Of a DNA stretch of 64,000 nt, positions 17,479-26,463 are shown one piece after another. Location: positions 2,852,001 through 2,916,000 of the forward strand of contig NZ_VFOW01000001.1 in NCBI RefSeq assembly GCF_006716355.1, read 5' to 3'. The notes beneath the pieces were generated by a model, which made no database searches, had not been told where the DNA came from, and saw only the letters and a program-made list of their open reading frames with translations. Each line of letters begins with the position of its first letter. The first letter of the stretch is position 1. The translations under genes were made by a program, and so were the position numbers. Source of the stretch: Stackebrandtia endophytica. GTDB taxonomy: Bacteria > Actinomycetota > Actinomycetes > Mycobacteriales > Micromonosporaceae.

Positions 17479-18486
17479 GTGACCACACCGACCGATACTC
17501 CCGAACCGGCTCGTCGGCCCACCACCGGCGAGCCGGATTCCGTCAACCACGGGCCGATGGCGCCGGATCAGCGGCTGCCCCCGGTGGAACCGGTGATCCG
17601 GCCGCTCGACCTCGACCGTGACCTGGCCACCCTGGTCCCGCTGTACAGCTCCGCCCACCCGTCCGAACTGGTCAACGCGGACCGGCTGCGACACGACATC
17701 GCGATCACGTCCGAGACCCGTCGACTCGACCTCGTCGCCGAAGTCGACGGGCAGGTGCGCGGCTACGCGTTCACCCACCTCGATACGAGTATCGACTTCG
17801 AAGGCGCCACCATCGCGCAGGTCATGGTCGAACCGGCGCACCGCTGTCGGGGTATCGGCCAGGCACTGGCGAAGCGTCTGCGTGAGCATTGGGAGACGAT
17901 CGGATCGAAGGTCGTCGTCGGTCGGGTGGCGATCGAGGACTCGCTCATCTTCGCGATGCGGCAGCGATTCGCGCCCACCAGCATGCAGCGGGTCTCCCGC
18001 CTCGATCTGTCGACACCGGTCCAGGTTCCGCCGGTCCCGGAGGGGATCACGCTGCGCACCCTGGCCGAGTCCGACGACTACACCCCGGTGTACGAGGTCT
18101 ACACGGTCGTACTGAATGAGGTCTACAACGACGGGCCTCGCACTCCGATGCCCTACGACACCTGGCATACCGCCTGCGCCGAGGATCCACTGCTGGACCG
18201 CGAGACCACGGTCATCGCCTTCGACGGCGACCGCCCGGTCGCCGTCTCCTGGATGGCACGGGCCGGTGACCGACTCGAATCGATGCTCGGCGGCGTCATT
18301 CCCGAATACCGCGGCAGAAGCCTCTCCCAGCTGGTGAGGGCCGAGTCGCTCCGAATCGCCCGGGACAACGGTGTTGTCGAGGCGTTCACCGCCAGCGACC
18401 AAGACAACGCGGCCGTGTTCGCCGTCAACGACAAGTTGGGGTACGAACCGTACATCAAGCAGTACACCGTCATGCGGCAGTTGTAA
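17479..18486 (+). CDS. Tandem GNAT-family N-acetyltransferase
   Basis: 335 residues from GTG 17479 (VTTPTDTPEPA); a TTG at 17452 and an ATG at residue 27 are alternatives. Two GNAT halves are visible. In the first, the acetyl-CoA motif is QVMVEPAHRCRGIGQALAKRL (keeping R-x-x-G-I-G). In the second, the equivalent loop is GGVIPEYRGRSLSQLVR, which is less canonical, followed by the C-terminal N..A...N..LGY signature. This double-GNAT layout is common in Actinobacteria (related to mycothiol synthase architecture), with unknown substrates. It is a paralogue of the gene at 18911. Confidence 0.82.
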   Translation: MTTPTDTPEPARRPTTGEPDSVNHGPMAPDQRLPPVEPVIRPLDLDRDLATLVPLYSSAHPSELVNADRLRHDIAITSETRRLDLVAEVDGQVRGYAFTHLDTSIDFEGATIAQVMVEPAHRCRGIGQALAKRLREHWETIGSKVVVGRVAIEDSLIFAMRQRFAPTSMQRVSRLDLSTPVQVPPVPEGITLRTLAESDDYTPVYEVYTVVLNEVYNDGPRTPMPYDTWHTACAEDPLLDRETTVIAFDGDRPVAVSWMARAGDRLESMLGGVIPEYRGRSLSQLVRAESLRIARDNGVVEAFTASDQDNAAVFAVNDKLGYEPYIKQYTVMRQL

Positions 18487-18910
18487 CGCCGAAATCGTGG
18501 GGCGGTCCGTCGACCCCGTCGCAGCAGGTGGATACCGAAGCGCACACCCCACCCGACGCGCTCGCCCCACGACACCGGTCTCGTCGCCGGGCTCGGTCAT
18601 GACGACTCGACCATGAGGTGAAGCAGTCGGTCGCGGGTTTTCCGCCCGCCCGATCCCCCGCCATGCCGCGGCGTTCGCCAGGGCCGCCGGCCTCCTCCCC
18701 ACTGGTATCCATCCTATTTGTTGCCACGCCTGGGCACTCAACCGAGTTTCGGTACCGGCTGTGGATAACCGCCTGGTTGTGGATAACCGGGGAGGTGGGC
18801 CGCTGACCAGTGATTCGTGCCGTCGCGCGGCGGTGTCGGCATCCGTGACGGATTCGGCCTGGATGAAACTCGATCGACGCGCGACAACCGTGGCTGCCAG
18901 GATGGGCGAC
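18487..18910. other. 424-bp non-coding region with two DnaA-box-like sites
   Basis: TGTGGATAA occurs at 18760-18768 and 18778-18786 in the same orientation, 18 bp apart, matching the bacterial DnaA-box consensus (TTATCCACA read on the other strand). A pair of 10-base inverted arms (TCGTGGGGCG at 18495-18504, CGCCCCACGA at 18563-18572) lies after the first GNAT gene and could fold as a weak terminator. No gene is supported here. Confidence 0.5.
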
Positions 18911-19825
18911 ATGGCTTCGGTACGGCTGCGCACCATGGAAGACCCCGATGTGGACACCGTGGTGGGCCTCTACACCTCCGCGTTCCCCTTCCTGTTGCAG
19001 CAACCGCAATCCCTGCGACATCAGCTCGTCAACGCCCAACCCGGGCAGCGGCGCCTCGACCTGGTCGCCGAACGTGACGGAGTGGTCGTGGGATACGCCT
19101 GCACCTCCCTGTCCAGCGACCCGAAGCAGCCGACCCTGGCGTTCGCGACCATGGTCGTCGATCCGCGCGTCCGCCGCCACGGCATCGGTACCTCCCTCCT
19201 GGATCGGTTGCAGACGCACTGGACCGCCATCGGCGCCGACTCGATCAACGCCCGGCTGACCGATTCCGGTCTGGATTTCGCGACCGCGCACGGTTTCACC
19301 GTGTCCCGAACCGAACGGATCTCGCACCTGCGACTGGCCGACCTGACGGTCACGGCCCCGCCGGTGCCCGACGGGATCGTGGTGAAGCGGTTCGCGGATC
19401 TACCGGACCTTCGCCCGCTGCACTGGTTCGATTCGGTGGTGGCGCCCGATATCCCCGCCGACGAACCGTTCTACACCCAGCCCTACGAGATCTGGATACA
19501 CGATGAGGGTGGTGATCCGCGCATCGATCACGCCAATTCGGTGATCGCCTTCGACGGTGACCGGCCGGTGGCGGTGGCCTGGCTGCATCGCGTCGACTCC
19601 CGAGTGTGGTCGGATCTGACCGGAACACTGCGGGAGTATCGGGGCCGGGGCCTGGCGAAACTGGTGAAGACCGTGTCACTGCTGGCCGCGCGCGATGACG
19701 GGGTCACCGACGCCTATACCAACAACGACTCCACCAACGGACCGATGCTGGCCGTCAACGAGTGGCTGGGCTATCGCCCGTACGCCGTCCAGTCACTGGT
19801 GCGGCGCACCTGGGGCGACGCATGA
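18911..19825 (+). CDS. Tandem GNAT-family N-acetyltransferase, paralogue of 17479-18486
   Basis: 304 residues from ATG 18911, preferred because AGGA lies 9 bases upstream; ATG 18902 is an in-frame alternative. The first half has TMVVDPRVRRHGIGTSLLDRL (acetyl-CoA loop R-R-H-G-I-G). The second has GTLREYRGRGLAKLVKTVSL (R-G-R-G-L-A), so both loops look functional here, unlike the paralogue's second loop. The last residues (NEWLGYRPYAVQSLV) match the paralogue's ending. A strong terminator follows. Substrate unknown. Confidence 0.82.
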   Translation: MASVRLRTMEDPDVDTVVGLYTSAFPFLLQQPQSLRHQLVNAQPGQRRLDLVAERDGVVVGYACTSLSSDPKQPTLAFATMVVDPRVRRHGIGTSLLDRLQTHWTAIGADSINARLTDSGLDFATAHGFTVSRTERISHLRLADLTVTAPPVPDGIVVKRFADLPDLRPLHWFDSVVAPDIPADEPFYTQPYEIWIHDEGGDPRIDHANSVIAFDGDRPVAVAWLHRVDSRVWSDLTGTLREYRGRGLAKLVKTVSLLAARDDGVTDAYTNNDSTNGPMLAVNEWLGYRPYAVQSLVRRTWGDA

Positions 19826-19834
19826 ACCGACCGT

Positions 19835-19866
19835 GATCCCGGACCGGTCGACGCCGGTCCGGGATC
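19835..19866. terminator. Bidirectional terminator
   Basis: A perfect 13-bp stem (GATCCCGGACCGG / CCGGTCCGGGATC) with a 6-base loop between the GNAT gene (stop 19825) and the convergent ligase gene (stop 19872). Confidence 0.85.
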
Positions 19867-19871
19867 GTCGG

Positions 19872-21365
19872 TCACGCCAGTGGCCACTCGTGTACGGGTT
19901 TGTTGACCTGGGAGTAACGGACGTAGCGACGTAGCATCTCGCGCAACGCCGCCGGACGGCTCAACCCGTCGGCCTCCATCCGTTGTACACAGCCGATCTG
20001 CCAGGTAGCTCCATTGATACCGGTGCGGCAGCGTTCGGCGATGACGCTGAGTAGTCGATCGCGGATCGAGGTCTCGACGCCGAGCGCATCGAGACCGGTT
20101 TCGGCCAGGGGTAGCAGGTGCTCGGCGATGAGCACTCGCGCGGGAAGTTCCCCGACCCCCGGCCAGGTCTGGTGAGTCGTGATGCCGTGTCGGGCCGCCG
20201 AGTTGAAGTTGTGTTCGGCGACGGCGAACGGAAGGCGTTTCCATACTGGATTGTCCTGGCTGGTCAATGCCTTGACCAGTCCCAGATAGAAGGCCATGTT
20301 CGCGCAGATGTCGACGGGTGTGGGTCCGGCCGGCAGCACCCGGTTCTCCACCCGCAGGTGCGGGCGCCCGTCGGCGATGTCGTATACCGGCCGATTCCAC
20401 CGGTAGACGGTGCCGTTGTGCAGGCGCAGTTCCGCCAGCTGAGGAGTGGCGCCGGAACGTGCCACCTCCACCGGGTTCTCCTTGCCGCACAACGGCAGCA
20501 GCGAGGGGAAGTAGCGAAGGTTCTCTTCGAACAGATCCATGACCGAATCGATCCAGCGTTCACCGAAGAAGGTGCGGGGTCGCACTCCCTGGGCGCGCAT
20601 CTCGCTGGGTCGGGTGTCGGTGGCCTGTTCGAACAGGATGATCCGAGTCTCCGCCCACAGTTGACTGCCGTACATGTATGGCGAGTTGGCACCCGCCGCC
20701 AGCTGAACTCCGGCCACCGCCTGCGAGGCGTTCCAGTAGTGCGGGAACTGTCGCGGGGTCAGTTGCAGGTGGAATTGGACGCTGGTGTTGGCGGCCTCGG
20801 GGGCGATGGAATCGGCGAAGGTGCGTAGTGATTCGACGCCGTTGATGTCGAGGTCGAACTCTTCGCCGCGGGCGGCCAGTATCTGCTGGTTCAACAGGTG
20901 ATACCGCTCGCCCGGAGACAGAGAGTCCTCATTGGTGTGTTCAGGGCGCAGGGTCGGCAGTATTCCGATCAGCACGGGGCCGGCGTGGGCCTTGCGGGCC
21001 CGTTCGTCGACCTCGTGCATCCATGCGCACAGTTGTCTCTCGTAGTTGTTCAGTCCGTCCCCGGTGATGGGTCGCGGTTCCAGATTGAACTCCAGATTGA
21101 ACCGTCCGAGTTCGTCGGTGATCTGGGTCTTGTCGACGATCGTGCTATCGGCCAAGTAGGACAGCACTTCGTCGTTCCTCATTGCCGGCTCGCATTCGTC
21201 GGTGACGAGATTGAGCTCGAGCTCCATACCGGTTAAAGTGCGCTCCACCGCGAAGCGGTCCCCATCGGTCAGGACTCGCAACGCATCCAGACACTGGCGC
21301 AGTCTGCTGCGGTAGTGCCGACGATCGGCGTATCCGAAGACGCGCCGCTCGACTCGCTCACCCAT
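19872..21365 (-). CDS. GCS2-family (glutamate-cysteine ligase-like) carboxylate-amine ligase
   Basis: 497 residues from ATG 21365, preceded by GGGGAGG at a spacing of 5. The ligase fold of the GCS2 family is suggested by GMELELNLV near residue 45 (the metal/ATP-binding E-x-E strand), NLEFNLEPRP, and later HLRVENRVLPAGPTPVD plus HNFNSAARHG. GCS2 enzymes join the gamma-carboxyl of glutamate to an amine using ATP. The protein is longer than YbdK-type members (about 370 residues), so substrate is uncertain; Actinobacteria use mycothiol rather than glutathione. It lies downstream of a CBS-domain gene on the same strand, a possible regulatory partner. Confidence 0.75.
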   Translation of the reverse strand: MGERVERRVFGYADRRHYRSRLRQCLDALRVLTDGDRFAVERTLTGMELELNLVTDECEPAMRNDEVLSYLADSTIVDKTQITDELGRFNLEFNLEPRPITGDGLNNYERQLCAWMHEVDERARKAHAGPVLIGILPTLRPEHTNEDSLSPGERYHLLNQQILAARGEEFDLDINGVESLRTFADSIAPEAANTSVQFHLQLTPRQFPHYWNASQAVAGVQLAAGANSPYMYGSQLWAETRIILFEQATDTRPSEMRAQGVRPRTFFGERWIDSVMDLFEENLRYFPSLLPLCGKENPVEVARSGATPQLAELRLHNGTVYRWNRPVYDIADGRPHLRVENRVLPAGPTPVDICANMAFYLGLVKALTSQDNPVWKRLPFAVAEHNFNSAARHGITTHQTWPGVGELPARVLIAEHLLPLAETGLDALGVETSIRDRLLSVIAERCRTGINGATWQIGCVQRMEADGLSRPAALREMLRRYVRYSQVNKPVHEWPLA

Positions 21366-21383
21366 CTGGACCTCCCCGGTCTT

Positions 21384-21401
21384 GTTGTGGTAGACCACAA
21401 C
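21384..21401. promoter_or_regulatory. Perfect inverted repeat just upstream of the GCS2-family gene
   Basis: GTTGTGGT-AG-ACCACAAC, 8-bp arms with a 2-base centre, 19 bases before the start codon and directly beside the ribosome binding site. It could be an operator or a translation-blocking hairpin in the mRNA. Confidence 0.4.
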
Positions 21402-21541
21402 CGTAGAACGGGATGTTACGTATCGGCTACCTCACCACAGTCCGAAAAATGGTGTTATGGGTGACTGATGGATTACTTTTGTCGCAAAGTCGACACCGCT
21501 ATGGACACGATGACTGAGCGGGGCTAATGCCGCCCCTCACC

Positions 21542-21937
21542 CTATCCCGCAGCGACCCCTGTGGACGTTTTCGTCCACACTCGAAGGACGTCTCGGACCG
21601 AGAGGATTCCGTGAACCTCACCGTTCGACAAGACGATCAGATGGCGGAATCCGCCGCGCACCATGGCATCGACGGCGTCATCAATGGTCCACTGTGGGTT
21701 GGCGAATACGAGTTCTCGCGTCAGGTGGGCGGCCACCGCCTCGGCATCCGGATCGAGACCGGCGCCGACGGCGGTCATGACGTCTCGCTCGGTGATGATG
21801 CCGTGGCCATGGGCATCCGGATCCGCGACCACCGCCGCACCCACCCGCCTGGCCGACATCAATGCGGCCGCCTGCCGCAAGGTGTGCGCGGGCCCGATCG
21901 ACAGAATGTTCGTGGTCATCGCCTGAGTTATCAGCAT
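21542..21937 (-). CDS. CBS-domain pair protein
   Basis: 131 residues made of two CBS motifs in tandem: residues about 8-60 (ILSIGPAHTLRQAAALMSARRVGAAVVAD, then GIITERDVM) and about 75-125 (WTIDDAVDAMVRGGFRHLIVLSNGEVHGILSVRDVLR). Each ends in the G-(I/L)-(I/L)-(T/S)-x-R-D-V signature. CBS pairs bind adenosyl ligands (AMP, ATP, SAM, c-di-AMP) and usually act as sensors. It is a stand-alone sensor lying 176 bp upstream of the ligase gene, so it may be cotranscribed with it. Confidence 0.88.
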   Translation of the reverse strand: MLITQAMTTNILSIGPAHTLRQAAALMSARRVGAAVVADPDAHGHGIITERDVMTAVGAGLDPDAEAVAAHLTRELVFANPQWTIDDAVDAMVRGGFRHLIVLSNGEVHGILSVRDVLRVWTKTSTGVAAG

Positions 21938-22327
21938 CCGACACCTCCCCCTCGAACCCGGTAACGACCGGTTCGATCACTGACAGTGAGCGTAGCGTGA
22001 ACGCCCGCTGAAAGGCGTCGAACCAGGAGTCGGTACCGGTGTGACCACCGCAATCCCCATCCCACGACTCGTCATGACGAACCACCCGTCATGACGGGTG
22101 GTCATGATCGGGTAAAAACGAACCGGGCTCAAGAATCCGTTCAAGGAGCGAGGTATGTGAATGTTCGCCGTCGTTTCGACGACTCCGGTGCGCATCTTCG
22201 TCCTCTGCCGGGTACGCACGCGCGAGGACCCCTCGTCGGGCCACCGGCGCATACTCAAGCGACGACACCGGCGGGGATTGCCCGGTGAATCCCGGCATGC
22301 TCTTCCATCTCGGCGAAAGAACTTCTG
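21938..22327. other. 390-bp divergent intergenic region
   Basis: Lies between the divergent CBS gene and the proline-rich membrane protein gene and must hold promoters for both. Apart from the palindrome listed separately and GTCATGA repeats at 22071, 22089 and 22101, I see no gene or RNA. Confidence 0.4.
22081..22102. promoter_or_regulatory. Perfect 22-bp palindrome in a divergent promoter region
   Basis: Each half reads ACCACCCGTCA; the full 22 bp equals its own reverse complement. It is centred 154 bp from the CBS start and about 235 bp from the other start. Because both neighbouring genes point away, an operator is more likely than a terminator. GTCATGAC at its centre is repeated at 22071-22078. 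Confidence 0.5.
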
Positions 22328-23113
22328 ATGACCTATCCCAATAACCCCCACCAGCCCGGCTACGGTCCGCACAACGAGCCCGCGACCTCGTACTCGGGCC
22401 CACCTCAGCCGACCGAGCCGAACACGTACGCCGGTCCCACCGGGTCGTTCACTCCACCACCGCAGAACTCGTCGGCATCACGGGTCATCCTGATCATCGC
22501 GCTCTGCGTTGCCCTGGTCTTCGGTGTGGGAGCGACCATCACCGCGATCAGCCTGTTCTCCGGTGAAGAGGAACCGAGCACCGACACCGCCGGCGACGGC
22601 GAAGACCCGTCGGAGTCGTCGTCGCCGCCTCTGGAGGAGGAGGAACCCGCTGCCGAAGGCCCGACCAGCCCGGTGGCCGTCACGTACACCACCCCGAGCG
22701 GTTTCAGCGTGAACATCAACACCACCCTGGTGACACCGCTCTACGACGAGTACACCGTCGACATCCTGACCATGGACGGTGTCGACACCTACGAGTCGGT
22801 GTTCGTGACCTCCTACCTGCTGCCGTTCGACACCACCGACTACTCCGACGACCAAAAGGTCACCACGATCGACTCGCTCGACACCGTTCTCGGCAAACTC
22901 AACTCCGATGAACCCGGCATGGCCAGCGTCGCCGGTCGCGACGCGGTCGTGGATTACATCGAGCAGGCCGGCACCACTCAAGACGTCATCTCCTACGACT
23001 CCTACTTCTTCTTCGACGGCTGGTACCTGGTGCAGGTCGGCTGCCAACCCGATGAGAAGACCAGCGAGGTCGAGACCGCGTGCCAGAGCATCCTGGAAAC
23101 CGTCAGCTGGTGA
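22328..23113 (+). CDS. Single-pass membrane protein with Pro-rich cytoplasmic N-terminus
   Basis: 261 residues. The N-terminal 50 residues are rich in Pro/Gly/Tyr/Asn (MTYPNNPHQPGYGPHN), followed by a transmembrane helix at about 52-78, an acidic linker (EEEPSTDTAGDGEDPSES), and an external domain of about 150 residues with two cysteines near its end that could form a disulfide. This layout (proline-rich tail, helix, external lipoprotein-like domain) is common among actinobacterial envelope proteins; function unknown. No strong ribosome binding site is seen. Confidence 0.68.
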   Translation: MTYPNNPHQPGYGPHNEPATSYSGPPQPTEPNTYAGPTGSFTPPPQNSSASRVILIIALCVALVFGVGATITAISLFSGEEEPSTDTAGDGEDPSESSSPPLEEEEPAAEGPTSPVAVTYTTPSGFSVNINTTLVTPLYDEYTVDILTMDGVDTYESVFVTSYLLPFDTTDYSDDQKVTTIDSLDTVLGKLNSDEPGMASVAGRDAVVDYIEQAGTTQDVISYDSYFFFDGWYLVQVGCQPDEKTSEVETACQSILETVSW

Positions 23114-23262
23114 CGTCCGAGGGCACCTGAGCCGAGCGGCCCGCGCCACTGGCAGACTGCGTCGGAGACAACGCCTCCGCCTCGGTTCGCCGTGCCCGCA
23201 TCCGTGTCGCGCCGAGTACACCGAAACCGGGGTGGGGCATAGGAAAGCGACTGAGGACTTCC

Positions 23263-24048
23263 ATGACTTCACCGGCCACCGCTGGGCTCGGCTACCACGA
23301 CTTCTTCTCCGCCAACCGTGGCGGCAACCTGTTCACTCAAATCGTGAACCAGCGCATCGGCGCGGTGTTCGCGTTGCTGGCGCATCGGCTGGGGTGGGCG
23401 CCCACGGTGTTGACCCTGATCAACCTGGTGTTCTCACTGGGGTCGGCGATTCTGGTGATCGCCGTGATTCCGGCCGCGGTCGCCGGTGACCTCCCGTGGT
23501 GGCCGATCGCGGTGGCCGCCGCGATCGGTTGGCAGGTGGCGTACTCCCTGGACTGCGCCGACGGGCAGCTGGCGCGGGCCACCGGAACCGGTTCACCGGC
23601 GGGGGCACGCGTGGACGTGCTGTGCGACGTGGTCGCGCAATCCGCGTTCGTGGCGGCGGTGGTATCAGTCGCATTGGCTTATTCACCCGACGTTCCCATC
23701 TGGTTCGTCGGCGTGTTCGCTTCGTTGTGGATGGTGAACCTGGTGACGTCAATCCTGGCCACCGGTTCGGCGGCCGGGTCGATCGTCGCGTCGAAGCACC
23801 TGGTTGTCGAGTTGATCAAGCTCATCCGGGACTCCGGCGTGATCGTGTTGGCGATGCCACTACTACTCATCCTTCAACCACAGTGGATGGTATGGTTCAT
23901 GGTGTTCTTCGCGGTCACCAACGGCCTCTTCCTGGCCGCCAGCATCGCGTTCACGGCAAAGGACGCGCTGCGCTCGACTCAGCCGTCAAACCCCATCGAG
24001 ACGACCCCGCCCGAGGCGTCACCGAGCCAAGGCCCGAGCGGCCCATGA
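23263..24048 (+). CDS. CDP-alcohol phosphatidyltransferase family protein
   Basis: 261 residues with six or so membrane helices. The complete family signature D-x2-DG-x2-AR-x8-G-x3-D-x3-D is present: D97, D100, G101, A104-R105, G114, D118 and D122 (DCADGQLAR...GARVDVLCD). These enzymes transfer a phospho-group from a CDP-activated donor to an alcohol acceptor such as inositol phosphate, glycerol phosphate or a sugar alcohol. The gene opens the polysaccharide locus and overlaps the flippase gene by ATGA, so its product may help build a phospho-linked repeat or lipid anchor. The exact substrate is not determined. Confidence 0.88.
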   Translation: MTSPATAGLGYHDFFSANRGGNLFTQIVNQRIGAVFALLAHRLGWAPTVLTLINLVFSLGSAILVIAVIPAAVAGDLPWWPIAVAAAIGWQVAYSLDCADGQLARATGTGSPAGARVDVLCDVVAQSAFVAAVVSVALAYSPDVPIWFVGVFASLWMVNLVTSILATGSAAGSIVASKHLVVELIKLIRDSGVIVLAMPLLLILQPQWMVWFMVFFAVTNGLFLAASIAFTAKDALRSTQPSNPIETTPPEASPSQGPSGP

Positions 24049-25301
24049 CCTCGCGGCGACGCGCGATCCTGGGCATCATCGATCAGGGAGTCGTCGCGCT
24101 CGCCGCCGCCGGCGGTGGCCTACTGGCCACCGCGGTACTCGAACCGGGCCAGGCGGGCCTGGCCATGGTCTCCATCGCCACGGTGTACGTCACCATCGGC
24201 GTCACCCGGGCGTTCATCGGTGACGTCCTCCTCAGTCACGTCTCCCGCTACGAGGGCTCCACCCGACGTCGCATGCACGCCGACGCCGCCGCGTGCGCCG
24301 CACTCACCGGATGCGTCGTCGCCGCACTACTGGCATGCCTGTGGCTGATGTGGCCGGGCGACCTGTTCGCTCCGCTCATCTGGGTCGTACCGTTCATTCC
24401 CGCGCTGCTGCTGCACGACGCCGCCCGCTACACCTGCCAAGCCGGGATGCGCCAAGACCGCGCCCTACTGATCGACCTGGCCCTGGTCGGGGTACAGGCC
24501 GGTGTGGTCGTCATCGTCATCGTCACCGGCGACGTCACCGCCGGATGGCTGCTGGCCGCCTGGGGAATCGGGGCGACCGTCGCCGCCACCGGTTGGCTGC
24601 TGCTGACCGGGGTGCGACTGTTCGACGGCCGACCGCGCCGCTGGCTGGCACAGACCCGACACCTGTCCGGTTGGTTCACCGGAACCGCACTGATCGGGCA
24701 GAGCCAGATTCAACTGATCACGTTGATGATCCCGGGTCTGCTCGGTCCGGCCGCGTTCGCCGGACTGCGGCTGGCACAACTGACGATCCTGCAACCCGCG
24801 CAGAACCTGGTGCTGGCGATGATGGGGCTGCTGGTGCCGCGGTCGTCGATCCTGGCCGACAACGGCAAGGTCGCCGCGCTGCGCCGCCAGACGGCGCAAC
24901 TGGTCGCCGCCGGGGCCGGGGCCGGCCTGTTGCTGGTGACCACCGCGGGCCTCCTGGCCGAACCGGTGCTGGCCTGGTACCGCGACGGTGCCTACCTCGA
25001 GGTCTCCGCGTTGGCCCTGCCGGTGAGCATCCAGGCCGCGATCTACCTCATGCAGATCCCGTTCACCGCGCTGGCAAGGGGCATGCAACTGGCCCGGCAA
25101 CTGTTCGGCCAGTACGCGGTGTTCTCCATCGTGAGCCTCGGCGGAGCCGCCGTCGGCGCCCACCTGGGCGGGTTGACCGCGACCGCGTGGGGATTGACCA
25201 TCGGTTCGGCCGTCGGCTTGGCGGTCATGGCGTCGCTGTCGCTGTCGGCGTTGGCGCGGATGACCGCGCCTCAGCCGGTCGAAGCGGCGGCCGCGACTTG
25301 A
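24045..25301 (+). CDS. MOP-superfamily polysaccharide flippase-like membrane protein
   Basis: 418 residues from ATG 24045, overlapping the previous stop as ATGA. About 12 hydrophobic segments are spread along the whole length, with amphipathic, low-charge loops. This fits a Wzx/MurJ-like lipid-linked oligosaccharide exporter, and the locus context supports it. There are no ABC or MFS signatures. Its last 31 bp overlap the convergent glycosyltransferase gene, so both 3' ends are coding on both strands. Confidence 0.75.
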   Translation: MTSRRRAILGIIDQGVVALAAAGGGLLATAVLEPGQAGLAMVSIATVYVTIGVTRAFIGDVLLSHVSRYEGSTRRRMHADAAACAALTGCVVAALLACLWLMWPGDLFAPLIWVVPFIPALLLHDAARYTCQAGMRQDRALLIDLALVGVQAGVVVIVIVTGDVTAGWLLAAWGIGATVAATGWLLLTGVRLFDGRPRRWLAQTRHLSGWFTGTALIGQSQIQLITLMIPGLLGPAAFAGLRLAQLTILQPAQNLVLAMMGLLVPRSSILADNGKVAALRRQTAQLVAAGAGAGLLLVTTAGLLAEPVLAWYRDGAYLEVSALALPVSIQAAIYLMQIPFTALARGMQLARQLFGQYAVFSIVSLGGAAVGAHLGGLTATAWGLTIGSAVGLAVMASLSLSALARMTAPQPVEAAAAT

Positions 25302-26437
25302 CGGTAGATCTCCAACTGCCGACTGATCACGACCTCGGGCGAGAAATGCCCGAGGTAGCGGGCCCGAGCGACATCACGCAGCCCACGTGCCCGCCCGGCG
25401 ATCGTCGCCAGGCCGTCGGCGAGGGCGGCCTCGTCGGGGGCGGCCACCACGCCGGCGTCGCCGATCATGTGCGGTGGTCCGCCCAGGTCGGTGGTCAACA
25501 CGGGTCGGGCGTTCGCCAGCGCCTCGATCACAACCGTGGGATGGACGTCCTCGCACAGCGACGACGTCACCACCACACCCGAATCCCGGATGCACGCGGT
25601 GACCTGTTCATGAGGAACCCCGCCCAGGTACTCGACGTCGCCGCGTTCGGCTGCGGCGGCGACCACCAGATCCCGTTGTGGACCGTCTCCGATGACCCGC
25701 AACGTCCCCAACGCCCCGTCGGGGTGGCGGCGCCACGCCGCCAACAGCAACCCGATGCCCTTCTCCTGCGACAACCGCCCCACGAACGCGAACCCCTCAC
25801 CGTCCACATCGTGCTCACCCGGGTCGGGAATCGAGTTGGGTTTGACACTGATCGCCTCGTCGGTGATGCCGTAGCCGCGCAGATGCTCCGCGATCGCACC
25901 GGTCAACGCGATATAGCGATCAACACGCCGCCAAGTGGAACGGTTGGCGACCAACGTGGTCGCCATGACCGCGCTCTGAGCCCGCGAACCCCGGTAACAG
26001 GCGTGCACGACCCCGGGCGTCGGCAGAGTCTTACCCCGGCAGTCGTGACACAGCCGCCCGTCCCGGAAGTAGAGACCGTTGACGCAGACGTGCCGGTAGT
26101 TGTGGACCGTCTGCACCACCGGGACACCGTGTCGCTGCGCGGTCCGCACCACCGCCGGCGACAGAAACGGGTACGGGTTGTGCAGGTGCAGGACGTCGGG
26201 TTTCTCCGCGGTGAGGACCTCCGCCAACTGCTTCTGCGTGTCGGCGGCGTAGATCGGGGAGATCGCCAGTTTCGCCTTCTGCGACTTCGACAGGTTCGCG
26301 ATCTCGTCGCTGGACCGCAGGAACGGCACCACGGTGACACCGACCGCCTCCAACTGGGCGATCTCGTTGTCGACCATGGAGTTCTCCCCGGACGGCTGCG
26401 CCGAGGAGTACCGATTGTGCGCGACGACGACCTTCAC
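25271..26437 (-). CDS. GT4-family glycosyltransferase
   Basis: 388 residues from GTG 26437 (VKVVVAHNRYSS), with GGAG 6 bases upstream; the ATG at 26473 would precede it without a site. GT-B fold: the N-terminal half has HNRYSSAQPSGEN, DVLHLHNPYPFLSP and VVQTVHNYRHVC. The C-terminal half has FVGRLSQEKGI, RVIGDGP and the E-x7-E nucleotide-sugar motif in SSLCEDVHPTVVIEALA. An internal cysteine cluster (FRDGRLCHDCRG) is typical of a subset of these enzymes. It adds a sugar to the lipid-linked polymer; donor unknown. It is the only minus-strand gene in this part of the locus. Confidence 0.87.
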   Translation of the reverse strand: MKVVVAHNRYSSAQPSGENSMVDNEIAQLEAVGVTVVPFLRSSDEIANLSKSQKAKLAISPIYAADTQKQLAEVLTAEKPDVLHLHNPYPFLSPAVVRTAQRHGVPVVQTVHNYRHVCVNGLYFRDGRLCHDCRGKTLPTPGVVHACYRGSRAQSAVMATTLVANRSTWRRVDRYIALTGAIAEHLRGYGITDEAISVKPNSIPDPGEHDVDGEGFAFVGRLSQEKGIGLLLAAWRRHPDGALGTLRVIGDGPQRDLVVAAAAERGDVEYLGGVPHEQVTACIRDSGVVVTSSLCEDVHPTVVIEALANARPVLTTDLGGPPHMIGDAGVVAAPDEAALADGLATIAGRARGLRDVARARYLGHFSPEVVISRQLEIYRQVAAAASTG

Positions 26438-26463
26438 GAGAACTCCGCAATCGAGGACCAACA

